Positions 35,172 through 44,524 of a DNA stretch of 64,000 nt are shown here, piece after piece; position 1 is the stretch's first letter; each line of letters opens with the position of its first letter. Origin of the DNA: Stappia taiwanensis (GTDB lineage Bacteria > Pseudomonadota > Alphaproteobacteria > Rhizobiales > Stappiaceae); NCBI RefSeq assembly GCF_014635285.1, contig NZ_BMCR01000004.1:62001-126000 (forward strand). Reading direction: 5' to 3'. The notes under the pieces were generated by a model. That model made no database searches and was not told the DNA's origin. It was given only the letters and a program-made list of their open reading frames with translations. The position numbers were made by a program, and so were the translations under genes.

Positions 35172-35882
35172 TCAGACGCTCAGATAGCGCTCGCGCACGC
35201 TGGCATCGGCCTTCAGCTCGGCGCTGCTGCCGGTCCAGACCACCCGGCCCTTTTCCACCACCACATGGCGATCCGCGAGGCTTTCCAGCGCATCGACGTT
35301 CTTGTCGACGACGAGAATCGACTGCCCCTCCCGCTTCAGCCGGGCGAGGCACTCCCAGATCTCGCGGCGGATCAGCGGCGCGAGACCTTCGGTCGCCTCA
35401 TCGAGGATCAGGAGCTTGGGGTTGGTCATCAACGCCCGGCCGATCGCCAGCATCTGCTGCTCGCCGCCGGAAAGCTGGTTGCCCATGTTGGCCCGCCGTT
35501 CCCGCAGACGCGGAAAGAAGCCGTAGACCCGTTCCAGCGTCCAGCAGGGGGCGGCGCCGAACCGGTTGGCGCCGGTGGCGACAAGGTTTTCCTCCACCGT
35601 CAGGGTCGGAAAGATCTGACGCCCTTCCGGCACCAGCCCCAGCCCGGCCTGGGCAATGCGGTAGGATGGCGCGCCCGTGAGGCTTTGCCCCTCGAAGCGA
35701 ACCTCGCCCGCATCGGCGGCGATCATGCCCATCACCGCACGGATGGTGGTGGTCTTGCCCATGCCGTTGCGGCCCATCAGCGTCACCACCTCGCCCGCGT
35801 CAATGGCAAAGCTCATGCCGAACAGCACCCGGGCGGCGCCATAGGAGGCCTCCAGCCCCTCCACCTCCAGAAGTACGCTCAT
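35172..35882 (-). CDS. livF: LIV-type ABC transporter ATPase LivF
   Basis: The 236-aa ATPase has Walker A GRNGMGKTT (about residues 37-45), signature LSGGEQQ and Walker B LLILDEATEGLAP, with the LivF-specific VPEGRQIFPTLTVEENL. It powers uptake through LivHM. It is the last gene of the five-gene operon and starts 4 bp inside livG (ATGA overlap). Confidence 0.95.
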   Translation of the reverse strand: MSVLLEVEGLEASYGAARVLFGMSFAIDAGEVVTLMGRNGMGKTTTIRAVMGMIAADAGEVRFEGQSLTGAPSYRIAQAGLGLVPEGRQIFPTLTVEENLVATGANRFGAAPCWTLERVYGFFPRLRERRANMGNQLSGGEQQMLAIGRALMTNPKLLILDEATEGLAPLIRREIWECLARLKREGQSILVVDKNVDALESLADRHVVVEKGRVVWTGSSAELKADASVRERYLSV

Positions 35883-36634
35883 GCCGCGCCCTCCTCGCCG
35901 AGATAGGCCTCGCGCACCTCGGCGCTTTCTCGGATTTCCTCCGGCGTTCCGGTGGCGATGATCCGGCCATAGACCAGCACGGAAATGCGGTCGGCCAGCG
36001 CGAACACCGCGCCCATGTCATGTTCCACCAGCAGCATCGCGTAGCGCCCCTTCAGCCCGGTCAGCACCTCCACCAGCCGGTCGGTCTCCTCCCGCCCGGT
36101 GCCGGCCATCGGCTCGTCGAGCAGCAGGAGTTTCGGCTCGGTCGCCAGGCTGATCGCCAGTTCCAGCGCCCGTTTCTCGCCATGGGAGAGAATGCCCGCC
36201 GGCGTGTCGGCCCGGTGGGCAAGGCCGAGTTCGCCAAGCCAGCGCTCCGCGCCTTCGTTGAGCGCCCGGTCGCGCGCCACATTGCGGATGAAGCGGAAGG
36301 AATGGCCCTGCCGCGCCTGCAGCGCCAGCGCCACATTCTCCCGCGCGGTGAATTCGGGCAGGATCTCGGTGATCTGGAACGAGCGCGACAGACCGGCGCG
36401 GGCGCGCAGGTGCATCGGCTTGGCAGTCACATCCTGCCCATCGAAGGTGATGGTGCCGCCATCGACGGCGAGCGCACCGGAAATCTGGCCGATCAGGGTG
36501 GTCTTGCCGGCGCCATTGGGGCCGATCACCGCATGGATTTCTCCCGGGCGCACATCGAGATTGACGTGATCGGTCACCTTCAGCGCGCCATAGGCCTTGT
36601 GCACGTCCTGAAGACGCAGGATCGGCTCAGTCAT
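35879..36634 (-). CDS. livG: LIV-type ABC transporter ATPase LivG
   Basis: The 251-aa ATPase has Walker A GPNGAGKTT, the LivG-type signature SHGEKRALEL in place of LSGGQ, and Walker B LLLLDEPMAGTGREE; the C-terminal BCA_ABC_TP segment (GTPEEIRESAEVREAYLGEE in part) is present. It pairs with LivF. The gene overlaps livM by 8 bp and livF by 4 bp, indicating translational coupling. Confidence 0.95.
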   Translation of the reverse strand: MTEPILRLQDVHKAYGALKVTDHVNLDVRPGEIHAVIGPNGAGKTTLIGQISGALAVDGGTITFDGQDVTAKPMHLRARAGLSRSFQITEILPEFTARENVALALQARQGHSFRFIRNVARDRALNEGAERWLGELGLAHRADTPAGILSHGEKRALELAISLATEPKLLLLDEPMAGTGREETDRLVEVLTGLKGRYAMLLVEHDMGAVFALADRISVLVYGRIIATGTPEEIRESAEVREAYLGEEGAA

Positions 36635-37601
36635 TGCGGCCTCCCTTGCCCAGAAGGCCGGTAATCCCGCCCCTGCCGAACAGCACGACGAGGATAAGGA
36701 ACGGGCCGAACAGAAGCCGCCAATGCTCGGTGATGTGGGAGAGCAGCTCCTCCAGCACCAGAAAACTGGCGGCGCCGACGATCGCGCCGAGCAGCGAGCC
36801 CAGCCCGCCGAGCACCACCATGACGATCAGCTCGCCGGAGCGGTGCCAGGACATGTAGGCGGGCGAGACGAATTCCGCCGCATTGGCGAGCAGCGCCCCG
36901 GCAAGACCCGCCATCATACCGGCGATCACATACGCCGCGAGCCGGTAGGGATAAGGATCGATGCCAACCGCGCGCAGGCGCATCTCACTCTGCTTCGCGC
37001 CCTTCAGCACCCGGCCGAAGCGGGAGGCGACGATCATCCGCGCCAGCAGATAGACCCCCAGCAGGCAGGCCAGCACCACATAATAAAAGGTGGTGCGGTC
37101 GCCAAGCGGGGCGAAGCCGAACACCTCGGTGCGGCCCCACATGGTGAGCCCGTCGTCGCCGCCATAGGCTGACAAGGAGGTGGCAGTGTAATAAGCCATC
37201 TGCCCGAACGCCAGGGTGATCATGATGAAATAGACGCCCCGGGTCTTCAGGCTGATCGCCCCGGTGATCGCGGCGAACAGGCCGCAGGTGAGAAGCACCA
37301 CCGGCAGCGACACGGTGACATCCCAGATGCCGTGTTCGGCAAGAATGCCGACCGCATAGGCGCCCAAACCGAGATAGGCGGCGTGGCCGAAGCTGACCAT
37401 AGCCCCCTGCCCGAGGATCAGCGACAGGCTGACGGCAGCGATGGCGAAAACCATCACCCGAATGGTGAAGAAAACGATGAAGGTGTCGCCCATCGCCGCC
37501 GCCGCGGCGGGCAGCAGAGCGAAGGCGGCGAACACGACAACGGCGGCAAGGTCCGTGCGGGACGGCCGGTGAGAACTGGTCGATCCGGTCATGAGGGTCA
37601 T
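36627..37601 (-). CDS. livM: LIV-type ABC transporter permease LivM
   Basis: The 324-aa permease has about 9-10 helices and the LivM pattern (SLSLILGQGAMVSFGHAAYLGLGAYAVG in pieces; the coupling loop GAKQSEMRLRAVGIDPYPYRL). It forms the channel with LivH and overlaps livH by 4 bp (ATGA). The C-terminus GRGGITGLLGK is normal. Confidence 0.95.
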   Translation of the reverse strand: MTLMTGSTSSHRPSRTDLAAVVVFAAFALLPAAAAAMGDTFIVFFTIRVMVFAIAAVSLSLILGQGAMVSFGHAAYLGLGAYAVGILAEHGIWDVTVSLPVVLLTCGLFAAITGAISLKTRGVYFIMITLAFGQMAYYTATSLSAYGGDDGLTMWGRTEVFGFAPLGDRTTFYYVVLACLLGVYLLARMIVASRFGRVLKGAKQSEMRLRAVGIDPYPYRLAAYVIAGMMAGLAGALLANAAEFVSPAYMSWHRSGELIVMVVLGGLGSLLGAIVGAASFLVLEELLSHITEHWRLLFGPFLILVVLFGRGGITGLLGKGGRND

Positions 37602-38521
37602 CCGCTGCGGGCCGGGAACAGGCCGGTGGGCCGGAAGAATAGAACGCCGGCCATCAGCACGTAGATCAGCATGGAGGCAATGGCCGGGCCGACATCGTTG
37701 GCGGCCGACGGCGACAGCACCATCTTGGCGATGTCGGTGGCAAAGCCGCGCCCCAGCGTATCGACCAGACCGACGATCAGCGCCGCCAGGAAGGCCCCGC
37801 GAATCGAGCCGATACCGCCGATGACGATCACCACGAAGGCGAGGATCAGGAGATTGTCGCCCATGCCCGGTTCCACGACGAGGATCGGCGCTGCGAGAAT
37901 GCCGGCGAACCCGGCGAGCATGGTGCCGAAGCCGAACACCAGCATGAACAGCCGGCGAATGTTGACACCAAGCGCGCCGACCATGGCCGGGTTGGTCGCC
38001 CCCGCCCGCACCAGCATGCCGGCGCGGGTACGGCTGACCAGCACATAGAGCAGCAACGCCACGCCGAGGCCGGCGCCGATCAGCGCGATCCGGTAAACCG
38101 GATAGAGCAGCCCGTCCATCAGCACGATGGAGCCGGACAGAAGATCGGGCATCGGCAGGGACAGGGGCGCGGCGCCCCAGACCACCTTCACGCCCTCGTT
38201 GAGGAACATGATGACGCCGAATGTCGCCAGCACCTGATCGAGGTGGTCCCGGTCATAAAGGTGGCGAAACACCAGCAGCTCCAGCAAGAGCCCGAGGCCC
38301 AGCGCGCCGATCAGCGCCAGCACCAGCGCGCCCCAGAAGCTGCCGGTGAGCGCATAGGCGGCAACCGCCAGATAGGCGCCGAGCATGTACTGGACCCCAT
38401 GGGCCAGATTGATGCAATCCATCACCCCGAACACCAGCGTCAGGCCGGCGGCGATCAGAAAGAGGAGAATGCCCAGTTGCAGACCGTTCAGGGTCTGGAC
38501 GGCAAGAAGGGTGGCGCTCAA
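37598..38521 (-). CDS. livH: LIV-type ABC transporter permease LivH
   Basis: The 307-aa permease has about 8 helices and typical LivH blocks: AAGLTLVFGVMDCINLAHGV near the N-terminus, RAGATNPAMVGALGVNIRRL (coupling loop), and GGIGSIRGAFLAALIVGL. The start is a TTG with GAGG 9 bases upstream. It lies 88 bp after the binding-protein gene, leaving room for a differential-expression hairpin, and overlaps livM by 4 bp. Confidence 0.94.
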   Translation of the reverse strand: MSATLLAVQTLNGLQLGILLFLIAAGLTLVFGVMDCINLAHGVQYMLGAYLAVAAYALTGSFWGALVLALIGALGLGLLLELLVFRHLYDRDHLDQVLATFGVIMFLNEGVKVVWGAAPLSLPMPDLLSGSIVLMDGLLYPVYRIALIGAGLGVALLLYVLVSRTRAGMLVRAGATNPAMVGALGVNIRRLFMLVFGFGTMLAGFAGILAAPILVVEPGMGDNLLILAFVVIVIGGIGSIRGAFLAALIVGLVDTLGRGFATDIAKMVLSPSAANDVGPAIASMLIYVLMAGVLFFRPTGLFPARSG

Positions 38522-38609
38522 CGGCTTCAGCCTCGTCGGTTGCGCGGAAATGCGTTAGGGAACCGGAAAAACGCCGGCCCGGCGGACCGGACCGGCGGAG
38601 CGCACAGGC

Positions 38610-39776
38610 TCAGTTCATGCGGCATTCGCCGACATAAGCATCGACCTTGTCGTCGAACACCTTTTCCACGGTCTGGGTGACGAACTTGCCGTCCTCCCGC
38701 TTCACCGCCTTGACCACATAGACGTCCTGGATCGGGAAGTGGTTGGTGTTGAACGAGAAGTCACCGCGCACGCTCTCGAAGGGCGCTTCCTTCAGGGCGG
38801 CCATCAGCGCGGCCTTGTCTTCCTTGCCACCGGCCTTCTTCAAGGCGCCGTCGATCAGCCGCGCCGCGTCATACCCTTGCGCCGCATAGAGCGAAGGAGC
38901 GTAGCCGTATTCTTCCTCGAAGGAGGCAACGAAGGCCTTGTTCGCCGCATTGTCGAGATCCGGCGCCCATTGCGCGCCCGCCAGAAGGCCGACCGCCGTG
39001 TCCTTGGTCGCCGGCAGGGTGGTCTCGTCCACGGTGAAGGCGGAGAGGAACGGCACGTTGCCGGCGAGACCGGCCTGGGCATATTGCTTGACCAGATTGA
39101 CGCCCATGCCGCCGGGCATGAACACGAACACCGCATCCGGCTTGGCGGCGGCGATCTTGGTCAATTCGCTGGAAAAATCGAGCTGGCCGAGCTTGGTGTA
39201 GATCTCGTCGACGATCTCACCCTTGAAGTGGCGCTTGAAGCCGGCGATGGAATCCTTGCCGGCCTGGTAGTTCGGCGCCATCACGATCATGCGCTTGTAG
39301 CCCGCGTCCTCAGCGTGCTTGCCCATCGCCTCGTGGTTCTGGTCGTTCTGGTAGGAGGTGGTGAAGAAATAGGGCGAGCAGGCCTTGCCGGCGATCGGCG
39401 AGGGTCCGGCGTTGGCACCCACGAAGATGGTCTCGCTGCGGACGATCGGCTTGTAGACCGCCATCATCACGTTGGAGAAGACGACGCCGGCCATCATGTC
39501 GACCTTGTCGCGCTCCAGCAGGCCGCGCACCTTGGTCAGCGCCCCGTCGGGCTTCAGCTCATCGTCGACCACCAGCACCTCGGTATCGAGGCCGCCGAGC
39601 TTGCCGCCGGCTTCCTTCACGCCCAGCAGGAAACCATCGCGCATCTGGATGCCGAGCACCGCCGGCGGGCCGGACAGGGTTGCCAGGAAACCGATTTTCA
39701 GGCTCTCCGCCTCGGCTGCAAGGCTCGAAACTCCCAGAGCCACGGCGGCGAGCGCCGCAGTCATCTTCCGCTTCAT
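38610..39776 (-). CDS. LIV-type ABC transporter periplasmic binding protein
   Basis: The 388-aa protein has a signal peptide (MKRKMTAALAAVALGVSSLA...AEAE) and a type I periplasmic fold with SLKIGFLATLSGPPAVLG and the LivJ/UrtA-type middle region. It is the first gene of the operon with livHMGF, so it sets the specificity. Its sequence is closer to the group that binds branched-chain amino acids or aromatic acids than to urea; the ligand is not certain. GGGGAG precedes the ATG. Confidence 0.92.
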   Translation of the reverse strand: MKRKMTAALAAVALGVSSLAAEAESLKIGFLATLSGPPAVLGIQMRDGFLLGVKEAGGKLGGLDTEVLVVDDELKPDGALTKVRGLLERDKVDMMAGVVFSNVMMAVYKPIVRSETIFVGANAGPSPIAGKACSPYFFTTSYQNDQNHEAMGKHAEDAGYKRMIVMAPNYQAGKDSIAGFKRHFKGEIVDEIYTKLGQLDFSSELTKIAAAKPDAVFVFMPGGMGVNLVKQYAQAGLAGNVPFLSAFTVDETTLPATKDTAVGLLAGAQWAPDLDNAANKAFVASFEEEYGYAPSLYAAQGYDAARLIDGALKKAGGKEDKAALMAALKEAPFESVRGDFSFNTNHFPIQDVYVVKAVKREDGKFVTQTVEKVFDDKVDAYVGECRMN

Positions 39777-40120
39777 GTCATTCTCCCCTCAGGACTGCTT
39801 CCCATGCCGGAAGGCGGGCAAGGCTTGTGTCCCTGGTTTGATCCAGTGTTGTGTTCGCGCCGCTTTTTTCGGTCGCGCGCCGCTCTGTCGGCAGCCAAAT
39901 TAGTTTAGACCTGAAATATTTCGTCTGTGAAGCCCCCGACAGGTTGCGCGGACAAGTTAAGCATGCGGAAAGTGGAAACCGAATAGGTTTGACCCGACCG
40001 TTCACAGGATCGGGCATCGCTTTCCTTGCGTCACCCGAGCAGACGGCGACCGCCCTTCCCCGCCGAAACCGGCGCGCGGGCGCGCTCACTCGAAGGCCGA
40101 GGCACACACGGAGACTGATC
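39777..40120. other. 344-bp divergent control region of liv operon and small exported protein
   Basis: No gene is supported here. A perfect palindrome GAAATATTTC lies at 39913-39922 in an AT-richer island, a possible operator for the liv operon. For the plus-strand gene a TTGACC (about 39987) is a weak -35 candidate without a good -10. The longer frame reading into the downstream gene is not family-like. Confidence 0.5.
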
Positions 40121-40600
40121 ATGCAGCGACGGAAATCCGGCCGTCTTTTTTCCACCGCGCTTCTTTCCGCGTTCGGGCTCGCGCTGCTGGCGGCGCTGCC
40201 GGCACGTGGCGATTCCGGTCCAGAAGCCGAGCGCTGCGCCGCAGAGGCGGAGGCTTACGCCAATCAGGAGGCCCGAGCCTCGGTCTCCGGCGAGGATGTG
40301 GCCGGGGCAGCGATGGATGGCGCGGTGGTCGGCGGGCTGGCCGGGCGCGGTCCGGGCGACTGGTCGGCGCGCGGTGCCGCACGCGGCGCGCGGCTCGGCG
40401 GCGGACTGGCCACCCTCGATGCCCTGTCGAACAGCCGGGAGCAAGACTGGCAGGCGCTCTACGCCAAGGCCTATTACGCCTGCCTTGCCGGAGAACCGCG
40501 CCCCGCCACCCGGCAGGAACGCTGCGGCTCCTCGGCAATCATCACCGGCGCGGGCCAGGGCCCGCTGATCGGCACCTCCTCACGCGAGAATTGCCGTTAG
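40121..40600 (+). CDS. Small exported glycine-rich protein of unknown function
   Basis: The 159-aa protein has a signal peptide (MQRRKSGRLFSTALLSAFGLALLAALPARGD, cleavage after about residue 30). The mature part contains a Gly/Ala-rich stretch (DVAGAAMDGAVVGGLAGRG...ARGARLGGGL, residues about 58-90) like glycine-zipper proteins, which insert in or associate with membranes. Four cysteines (ERCAAE, YYACLAG, ERCGSS, and the penultimate residue of the protein) suggest disulfides in the periplasm. GGAG is 8 bases before ATG 40121. I recognise no family with confidence. Confidence 0.72.
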   Translation: MQRRKSGRLFSTALLSAFGLALLAALPARGDSGPEAERCAAEAEAYANQEARASVSGEDVAGAAMDGAVVGGLAGRGPGDWSARGAARGARLGGGLATLDALSNSREQDWQALYAKAYYACLAGEPRPATRQERCGSSAIITGAGQGPLIGTSSRENCR

Positions 40601-40603
40601 ACG

Positions 40604-41965
40604 TCAGCCGGTGGCGTCGACGGGCGCGCGTCCCTCGACGAGGCGGCGCAGAAGCCATTCCAAGGGCCCCTGACGCCAGCGGCGCAGCCACACAAGAGCG
40701 AAGACGATCTGCGCCGCGTTGATGGCGAAACCGATCAGCAGCAACTCATGATGCTCCAGGCTGCCGAATAGCGCAAAGCCCATGCCGTAGAACAGAATGA
40801 TGCAGATCACCGTCTGCATCACATAGGTGGTGAGCGCCATCCGGCCGACGGCGGCCAGCGCCCCGGTGAGCCAGCGGGCAAGGTCGAGCCGGACCGCCAC
40901 GGTCAGCAGCCCGATCAGTCCCAGACAAAGGGACAGGCGGCGCAGATTGTAGAGATAGGCATCCGCCTCGCCGAGCGACCAGTTCTCCCACCCCTCCAGC
41001 GTCACGGAGCCATGGATCATCAGCCCAAGCAGGGTGCCTAGCCCCAGCCCGCCAAGCGCGAGGACGACATGCCATCGCAGCGGCCAGCCGGGACCGAAGG
41101 CGCCGAGCCGCAGCAGGGCCATGCCGAAGAACATCATCGCGCCGATATCGAGAATATGATCGGCAAAGAACAGCGTCGTCTGCTCCTCATAGGTCTGCAG
41201 CGCCGTGGTGCGCAGCAGCACCGGATAAGGCGCCAGCCGCTCGCTGATCTCCACCAGCGCATAACGTTCCAGTTCGGCCAGCATCTCGCGCTCCAATTCC
41301 GCATCGCTGAGCGCGGCGGGCGCCCCGCCCTCGGCCGGCGCCCCACCAGAGCGAGCCTCTTCGTCCTGCGCACGCAGGTCCGCCACCTCGGCAACGCGCA
41401 TCTTGTCCAGCGCATTCAGCGTGGATTCAGCCAGGCTCCAGCCGGTTCCATCCTTCACCGACGAAATGGAAAACAGCAGAAGGGCGATCAGCATGAGCCG
41501 GCCGCCGGACAGATTGCGGAAGGCGAAGAGGAACAGGCCCAAGACGCCATAGACATAAAGCACGTCATGCGGCCACAAGAGCAGATAGCCATGGATCAAC
41601 CCGAAGGCGATCAGCCAGAGCAGCCGGCGGAAATAAAGATCCGCGCCGCGCATGCCCTCCATCGAGGCAGCATATTTCGCCGCGATCAGCACCGCCGAGG
41701 CGCCAAACAGCATCGAGAACAGTCCGCGCATGGTTCCGTCGACGAAGATGACGACGAACAACCAGGTGGCAATGTTCCTGCCGGTCTCAAGGCCCCATTC
41801 CTCCGGCAGCGCGAAAGCAACGGCCGGCATGCCGAACACGAAGATATTGCGCCAGAGGATCCCCAAAGCTGCCAGCCCGCGCAAGCTATCCAGAACCGGG
41901 AGACGGGAAAGCGGAATCGCCACAGCGCCAACCTCCGGCGCCGAGGATCGGATACTTTGATTCAC
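40604..41965 (-). CDS. DUF418-domain membrane protein (YeiB-like)
   Basis: The polytopic membrane protein starts its homologous region with LPVLDSLRGLAALGILWRN and ends with a DUF418 domain (RLSLCLGLIGLL...GRMALTTYVMQTVICIILFYGMG in pieces). About 10-12 helices are visible, with a charged cytoplasmic loop near the middle (EEARSGGAPAEGGAP). Function of the family is unknown; it resembles acyltransferase-3-type proteins. The start is uncertain: GTG 41965 (453 aa) is chosen, while the frame extends to a TTG at 42031. It is convergent with the preceding gene, 3 bp apart. Confidence 0.82.
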   Translation of the reverse strand: MNQSIRSSAPEVGAVAIPLSRLPVLDSLRGLAALGILWRNIFVFGMPAVAFALPEEWGLETGRNIATWLFVVIFVDGTMRGLFSMLFGASAVLIAAKYAASMEGMRGADLYFRRLLWLIAFGLIHGYLLLWPHDVLYVYGVLGLFLFAFRNLSGGRLMLIALLLFSISSVKDGTGWSLAESTLNALDKMRVAEVADLRAQDEEARSGGAPAEGGAPAALSDAELEREMLAELERYALVEISERLAPYPVLLRTTALQTYEEQTTLFFADHILDIGAMMFFGMALLRLGAFGPGWPLRWHVVLALGGLGLGTLLGLMIHGSVTLEGWENWSLGEADAYLYNLRRLSLCLGLIGLLTVAVRLDLARWLTGALAAVGRMALTTYVMQTVICIILFYGMGFALFGSLEHHELLLIGFAINAAQIVFALVWLRRWRQGPLEWLLRRLVEGRAPVDATG

Positions 41966-42051
41966 TTTCGGATCTTTCAGGAAAAATAAGTAACTATCGG
42001 AATCCGTACTTTCAAACCTCAAACCAGACAAGTGAATTCAGACCGTTGTGA

Positions 42052-42096
42052 AAAGAAAAAAGCCTCCCGCCCGGCACGCAGGCGGGGCGGAAGGCT
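42052..42096 (-). terminator. Rho-independent terminator of the short-chain dehydrogenase gene
   Basis: On the minus strand AGCCTTCCGCCC (42096-42085) pairs with GGGCGGGAGGCT (42072-42061) and is followed by TTTTTTCTTTTC. It lies 37 bp after the dehydrogenase stop codon. Confidence 0.88.
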
Positions 42097-42133
42097 CAAC
42101 AGCTTGAAAGGTCTCGACTTCCGAGAGGCGCCG

Positions 42134-42901
42134 TCAGCGCGGCGCCATGCGGATGGCGCCGTCGAGGCGGATGGTTTCGCCGTTCATCATCGGGTTTTCG
42201 CAGATCGCGGCAACCAGATCGGCATATTCCTCCGGCTTGCCAAGGCGCGAGGGGAACGGCACCTGCTGGCCGAGCGAATCCTGCACCTCCTGCGGCAGAC
42301 CGAGCAGCATCGGCGTTTCGAACAGGCCCGGCGCGATGGTCATCACGCGGATGCCCGATTTCGACAGATCACGGGCAATCGGCAGGGTCGCGGCAGCGAC
42401 GCCGCCCTTGGAGGCCGCATAGGCCACCTGACCGATCTGGCCGTCGAAGGCGGCGACCGAGGCGGTGGAGACGATCACGCCGCGCTCGCCATCGGCGGTC
42501 ACCGGCTCCAGCTCCGTCATCGCCGTCGAGGAATGCGCGATGCAGCGGAAGGTACCGACCAGATTGACGGCGATGACCTTCTCGAACATGTCCATCGGAT
42601 GCGGCGCGCCGCGCGAGGTGGTCTTGGCCACCGGTGCGATGCCGGCGCAATTGACGAGGATCCGTTCCACGCCGAACTTCTCCCGGGCCGCGGCAAAGCC
42701 TTTGGCGACACTGTCGTCACTGGTCACATCAACGGCCACGAAGGCGCCGCCGATCTCCGCGGCCACCGCTTCGCCCAGCGTCACATTCATGTCGAACAGG
42801 GTGACCTTGACCCCGGCCGCAGCCAGTCGCCGCGCGGTCGCCGCGCCCAGCCCCGATGCTCCGCCCGTGACAACGGCGGCGTACCCTTCTCCCAATTTCA
42901 T
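42134..42901 (-). CDS. Short-chain dehydrogenase, 3-hydroxyacyl-CoA dehydrogenase type 2-like
   Basis: The 255-aa SDR has the cofactor motif TGGASGLGAAT (residues about 11-21), NCAGIAP, and the catalytic Ser in STASVAAFDGQIGQ with YAASKGG supplying Tyr and Lys. The DGQIGQVAYAASKGG wording and the C-terminal FPSRLGKPEEYADLV...ENPMMNGETIRLDGAIRM in parts are those of the HSD17B10/type 2 hydroxyacyl-CoA dehydrogenase clade, which oxidises 2-methyl-3-hydroxybutyryl-CoA and straight-chain acyl-CoA. ATG 42901 with GGGGAG is preferred over the longer frame. Confidence 0.92.
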   Translation of the reverse strand: MKLGEGYAAVVTGGASGLGAATARRLAAAGVKVTLFDMNVTLGEAVAAEIGGAFVAVDVTSDDSVAKGFAAAREKFGVERILVNCAGIAPVAKTTSRGAPHPMDMFEKVIAVNLVGTFRCIAHSSTAMTELEPVTADGERGVIVSTASVAAFDGQIGQVAYAASKGGVAAATLPIARDLSKSGIRVMTIAPGLFETPMLLGLPQEVQDSLGQQVPFPSRLGKPEEYADLVAAICENPMMNGETIRLDGAIRMAPR

Positions 42902-42993
42902 GTGTTCTCCCCGAAATTTCCCGCGTCCGCTGCGATCACGGCGCTCCACACCCCAGACAGGTGACAGGATGGCGCTGGATGGTCAAGCGCCGG

Positions 42994-44358
42994 TCACGCC
43001 AGAACCACCAGATCGATGGGTCTGGCCACCCCGGTAATCTCGACACCCGGCCGCTCCTCGGCCGGCGGGCCTTCGTAGCCCTGACGCAGCGCCGCAGCGA
43101 AGGTTTTCCGATCCGTCAGGGCCGTGCTGTGCTGCTTTTTGTTGGCATCTTCCAGCTTCGCCGCCCGATTGACCGGATCGCCGATCACGGTGAATTCCAG
43201 CCGGTCATCCGCGCCGACCACACCGACGGTCACGGCGCCGAACGCCAGCGCGGCGCCAAACCGCATGGTCTCCGGCCAGCCAAACTCCTTCAACTCCGGG
43301 CCGAGCCGCTTAAACACCGGGACCAGGGCGCGGGCAGCGCGCACGCCGTCGGCCGCCGCCCGGTCGCTTGGCGCCACCGCGCCGAAGGTCGCCAGAATGC
43401 CGTCACCCAGAAATTTGTCGACCTGCCCGCCATGGGCGTCGATCACGTGCAGCACCTCCTCCTGATAATGGGCGAGCACCCGCATCACCGTTTGCGGCGC
43501 CAGGCTGGCGGCGACCCCGGTGAAACCGCGAATGTCGACCATCAGAACGGCAACCTCCCGTACCTCGCCCTGACCAGCGGACAGCGCCACATCCGCATCG
43601 GTGATCGAGCGGGCGACCTCGGGGGCGAAGAACCGCTTCAGATCCTCGGCGGCGGCGTGGTCGCGCACCGAATCGAACAGGATCTGCCGCCCCCGGTAGA
43701 GCGCCACCGACAGCAGGCCGGTCACACCGAGTATGATCATCGCCTTGTCGAGTTCGGCGCCCAGCAGAATGGCATTGGAGGTGAGATATTCGACATAATT
43801 GCGGGTGATCCGCATCGCCCCCATGTCGGAGAGGAGCGCATAGGCGACGAGCGCGCCCCAGCCGATCAGGCCCGCCAGCCCGGTCGTCAGCACGAAGCGC
43901 GGATCGAAGCGCAGCGCGCGCAGCGCGATGAAGATGAATAGATACATCACCGTCGGCGCCTTCAGATAGAAGGTCGGATGCTGGCCGTACTGGATGTGGA
44001 AGGAGAAGATCAGCCCGCAGAGCAAGGCGATGTCGACGCCAATCGACACCAGCAGATACCAGTTCGGCAACTGGATCCGATAGGACAGCGACAGGCGCAG
44101 CAAGGTGAAGAGGAAATACGCAACCAGCGCGATGGGAACGAAGTTGAAGCCCCCGGCCCCTTCCGCCCGCGGCGCCAGCGAATAGAGCGCGGCGAAGAAC
44201 AGCACCATCGCCAGCTGCACCCAGCCGATCAGCCGCTCCGCCCGCGCCTCACGGGCGTCGATCTCCGCCCGCACCCGGGCGGGAATGCCCTCGTCGGTCG
44301 GACCGCCCCTCAGGATATAGGCCAGGCCCGCGCGTATCGCCGAAGCTCGTCCCGCCAC
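42994..44358 (-). CDS. Membrane-anchored class III adenylate/guanylate cyclase
   Basis: The 454-aa protein has about six N-terminal transmembrane helices (residues 45-225, an unclassified MASE-like sensor) and a C-terminal class III cyclase domain (from about 265). Metal-binding Asp residues lie in LMVDIRGFTGVA and KFLGDG; LEFTVIGDPVNRAAKLE supplies the substrate Thr and the transition-state Asn. The Arg usually five residues after that Asn in VNxxxR is a Lys here (VNRAAK), as in some alphaproteobacterial relatives. The start GTG 44358 is chosen from two adjacent GTGs because AAGGAG is then 8 bases away. It follows the MBL and cNMP-binding genes on the same strand. Confidence 0.88.
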   Translation of the reverse strand: MAGRASAIRAGLAYILRGGPTDEGIPARVRAEIDAREARAERLIGWVQLAMVLFFAALYSLAPRAEGAGGFNFVPIALVAYFLFTLLRLSLSYRIQLPNWYLLVSIGVDIALLCGLIFSFHIQYGQHPTFYLKAPTVMYLFIFIALRALRFDPRFVLTTGLAGLIGWGALVAYALLSDMGAMRITRNYVEYLTSNAILLGAELDKAMIILGVTGLLSVALYRGRQILFDSVRDHAAAEDLKRFFAPEVARSITDADVALSAGQGEVREVAVLMVDIRGFTGVAASLAPQTVMRVLAHYQEEVLHVIDAHGGQVDKFLGDGILATFGAVAPSDRAAADGVRAARALVPVFKRLGPELKEFGWPETMRFGAALAFGAVTVGVVGADDRLEFTVIGDPVNRAAKLEDANKKQHSTALTDRKTFAAALRQGYEGPPAEERPGVEITGVARPIDLVVLA

Positions 44359-44524
44359 CCGCACATCTCCTTGGCTGTGCCGCGCCGGACAGACGCCCGG
44401 CGGGCGGGTGCCCCCGACTGTCGTTTTACGGTCAAGACCGGCTCACCGGCAAGTCACGGCTTGCTCATGACGCCTTGGGGATGCCCCGGAAGGAGCGGGC
44501 AGCCAAACACGTCCCGACGCGGCG

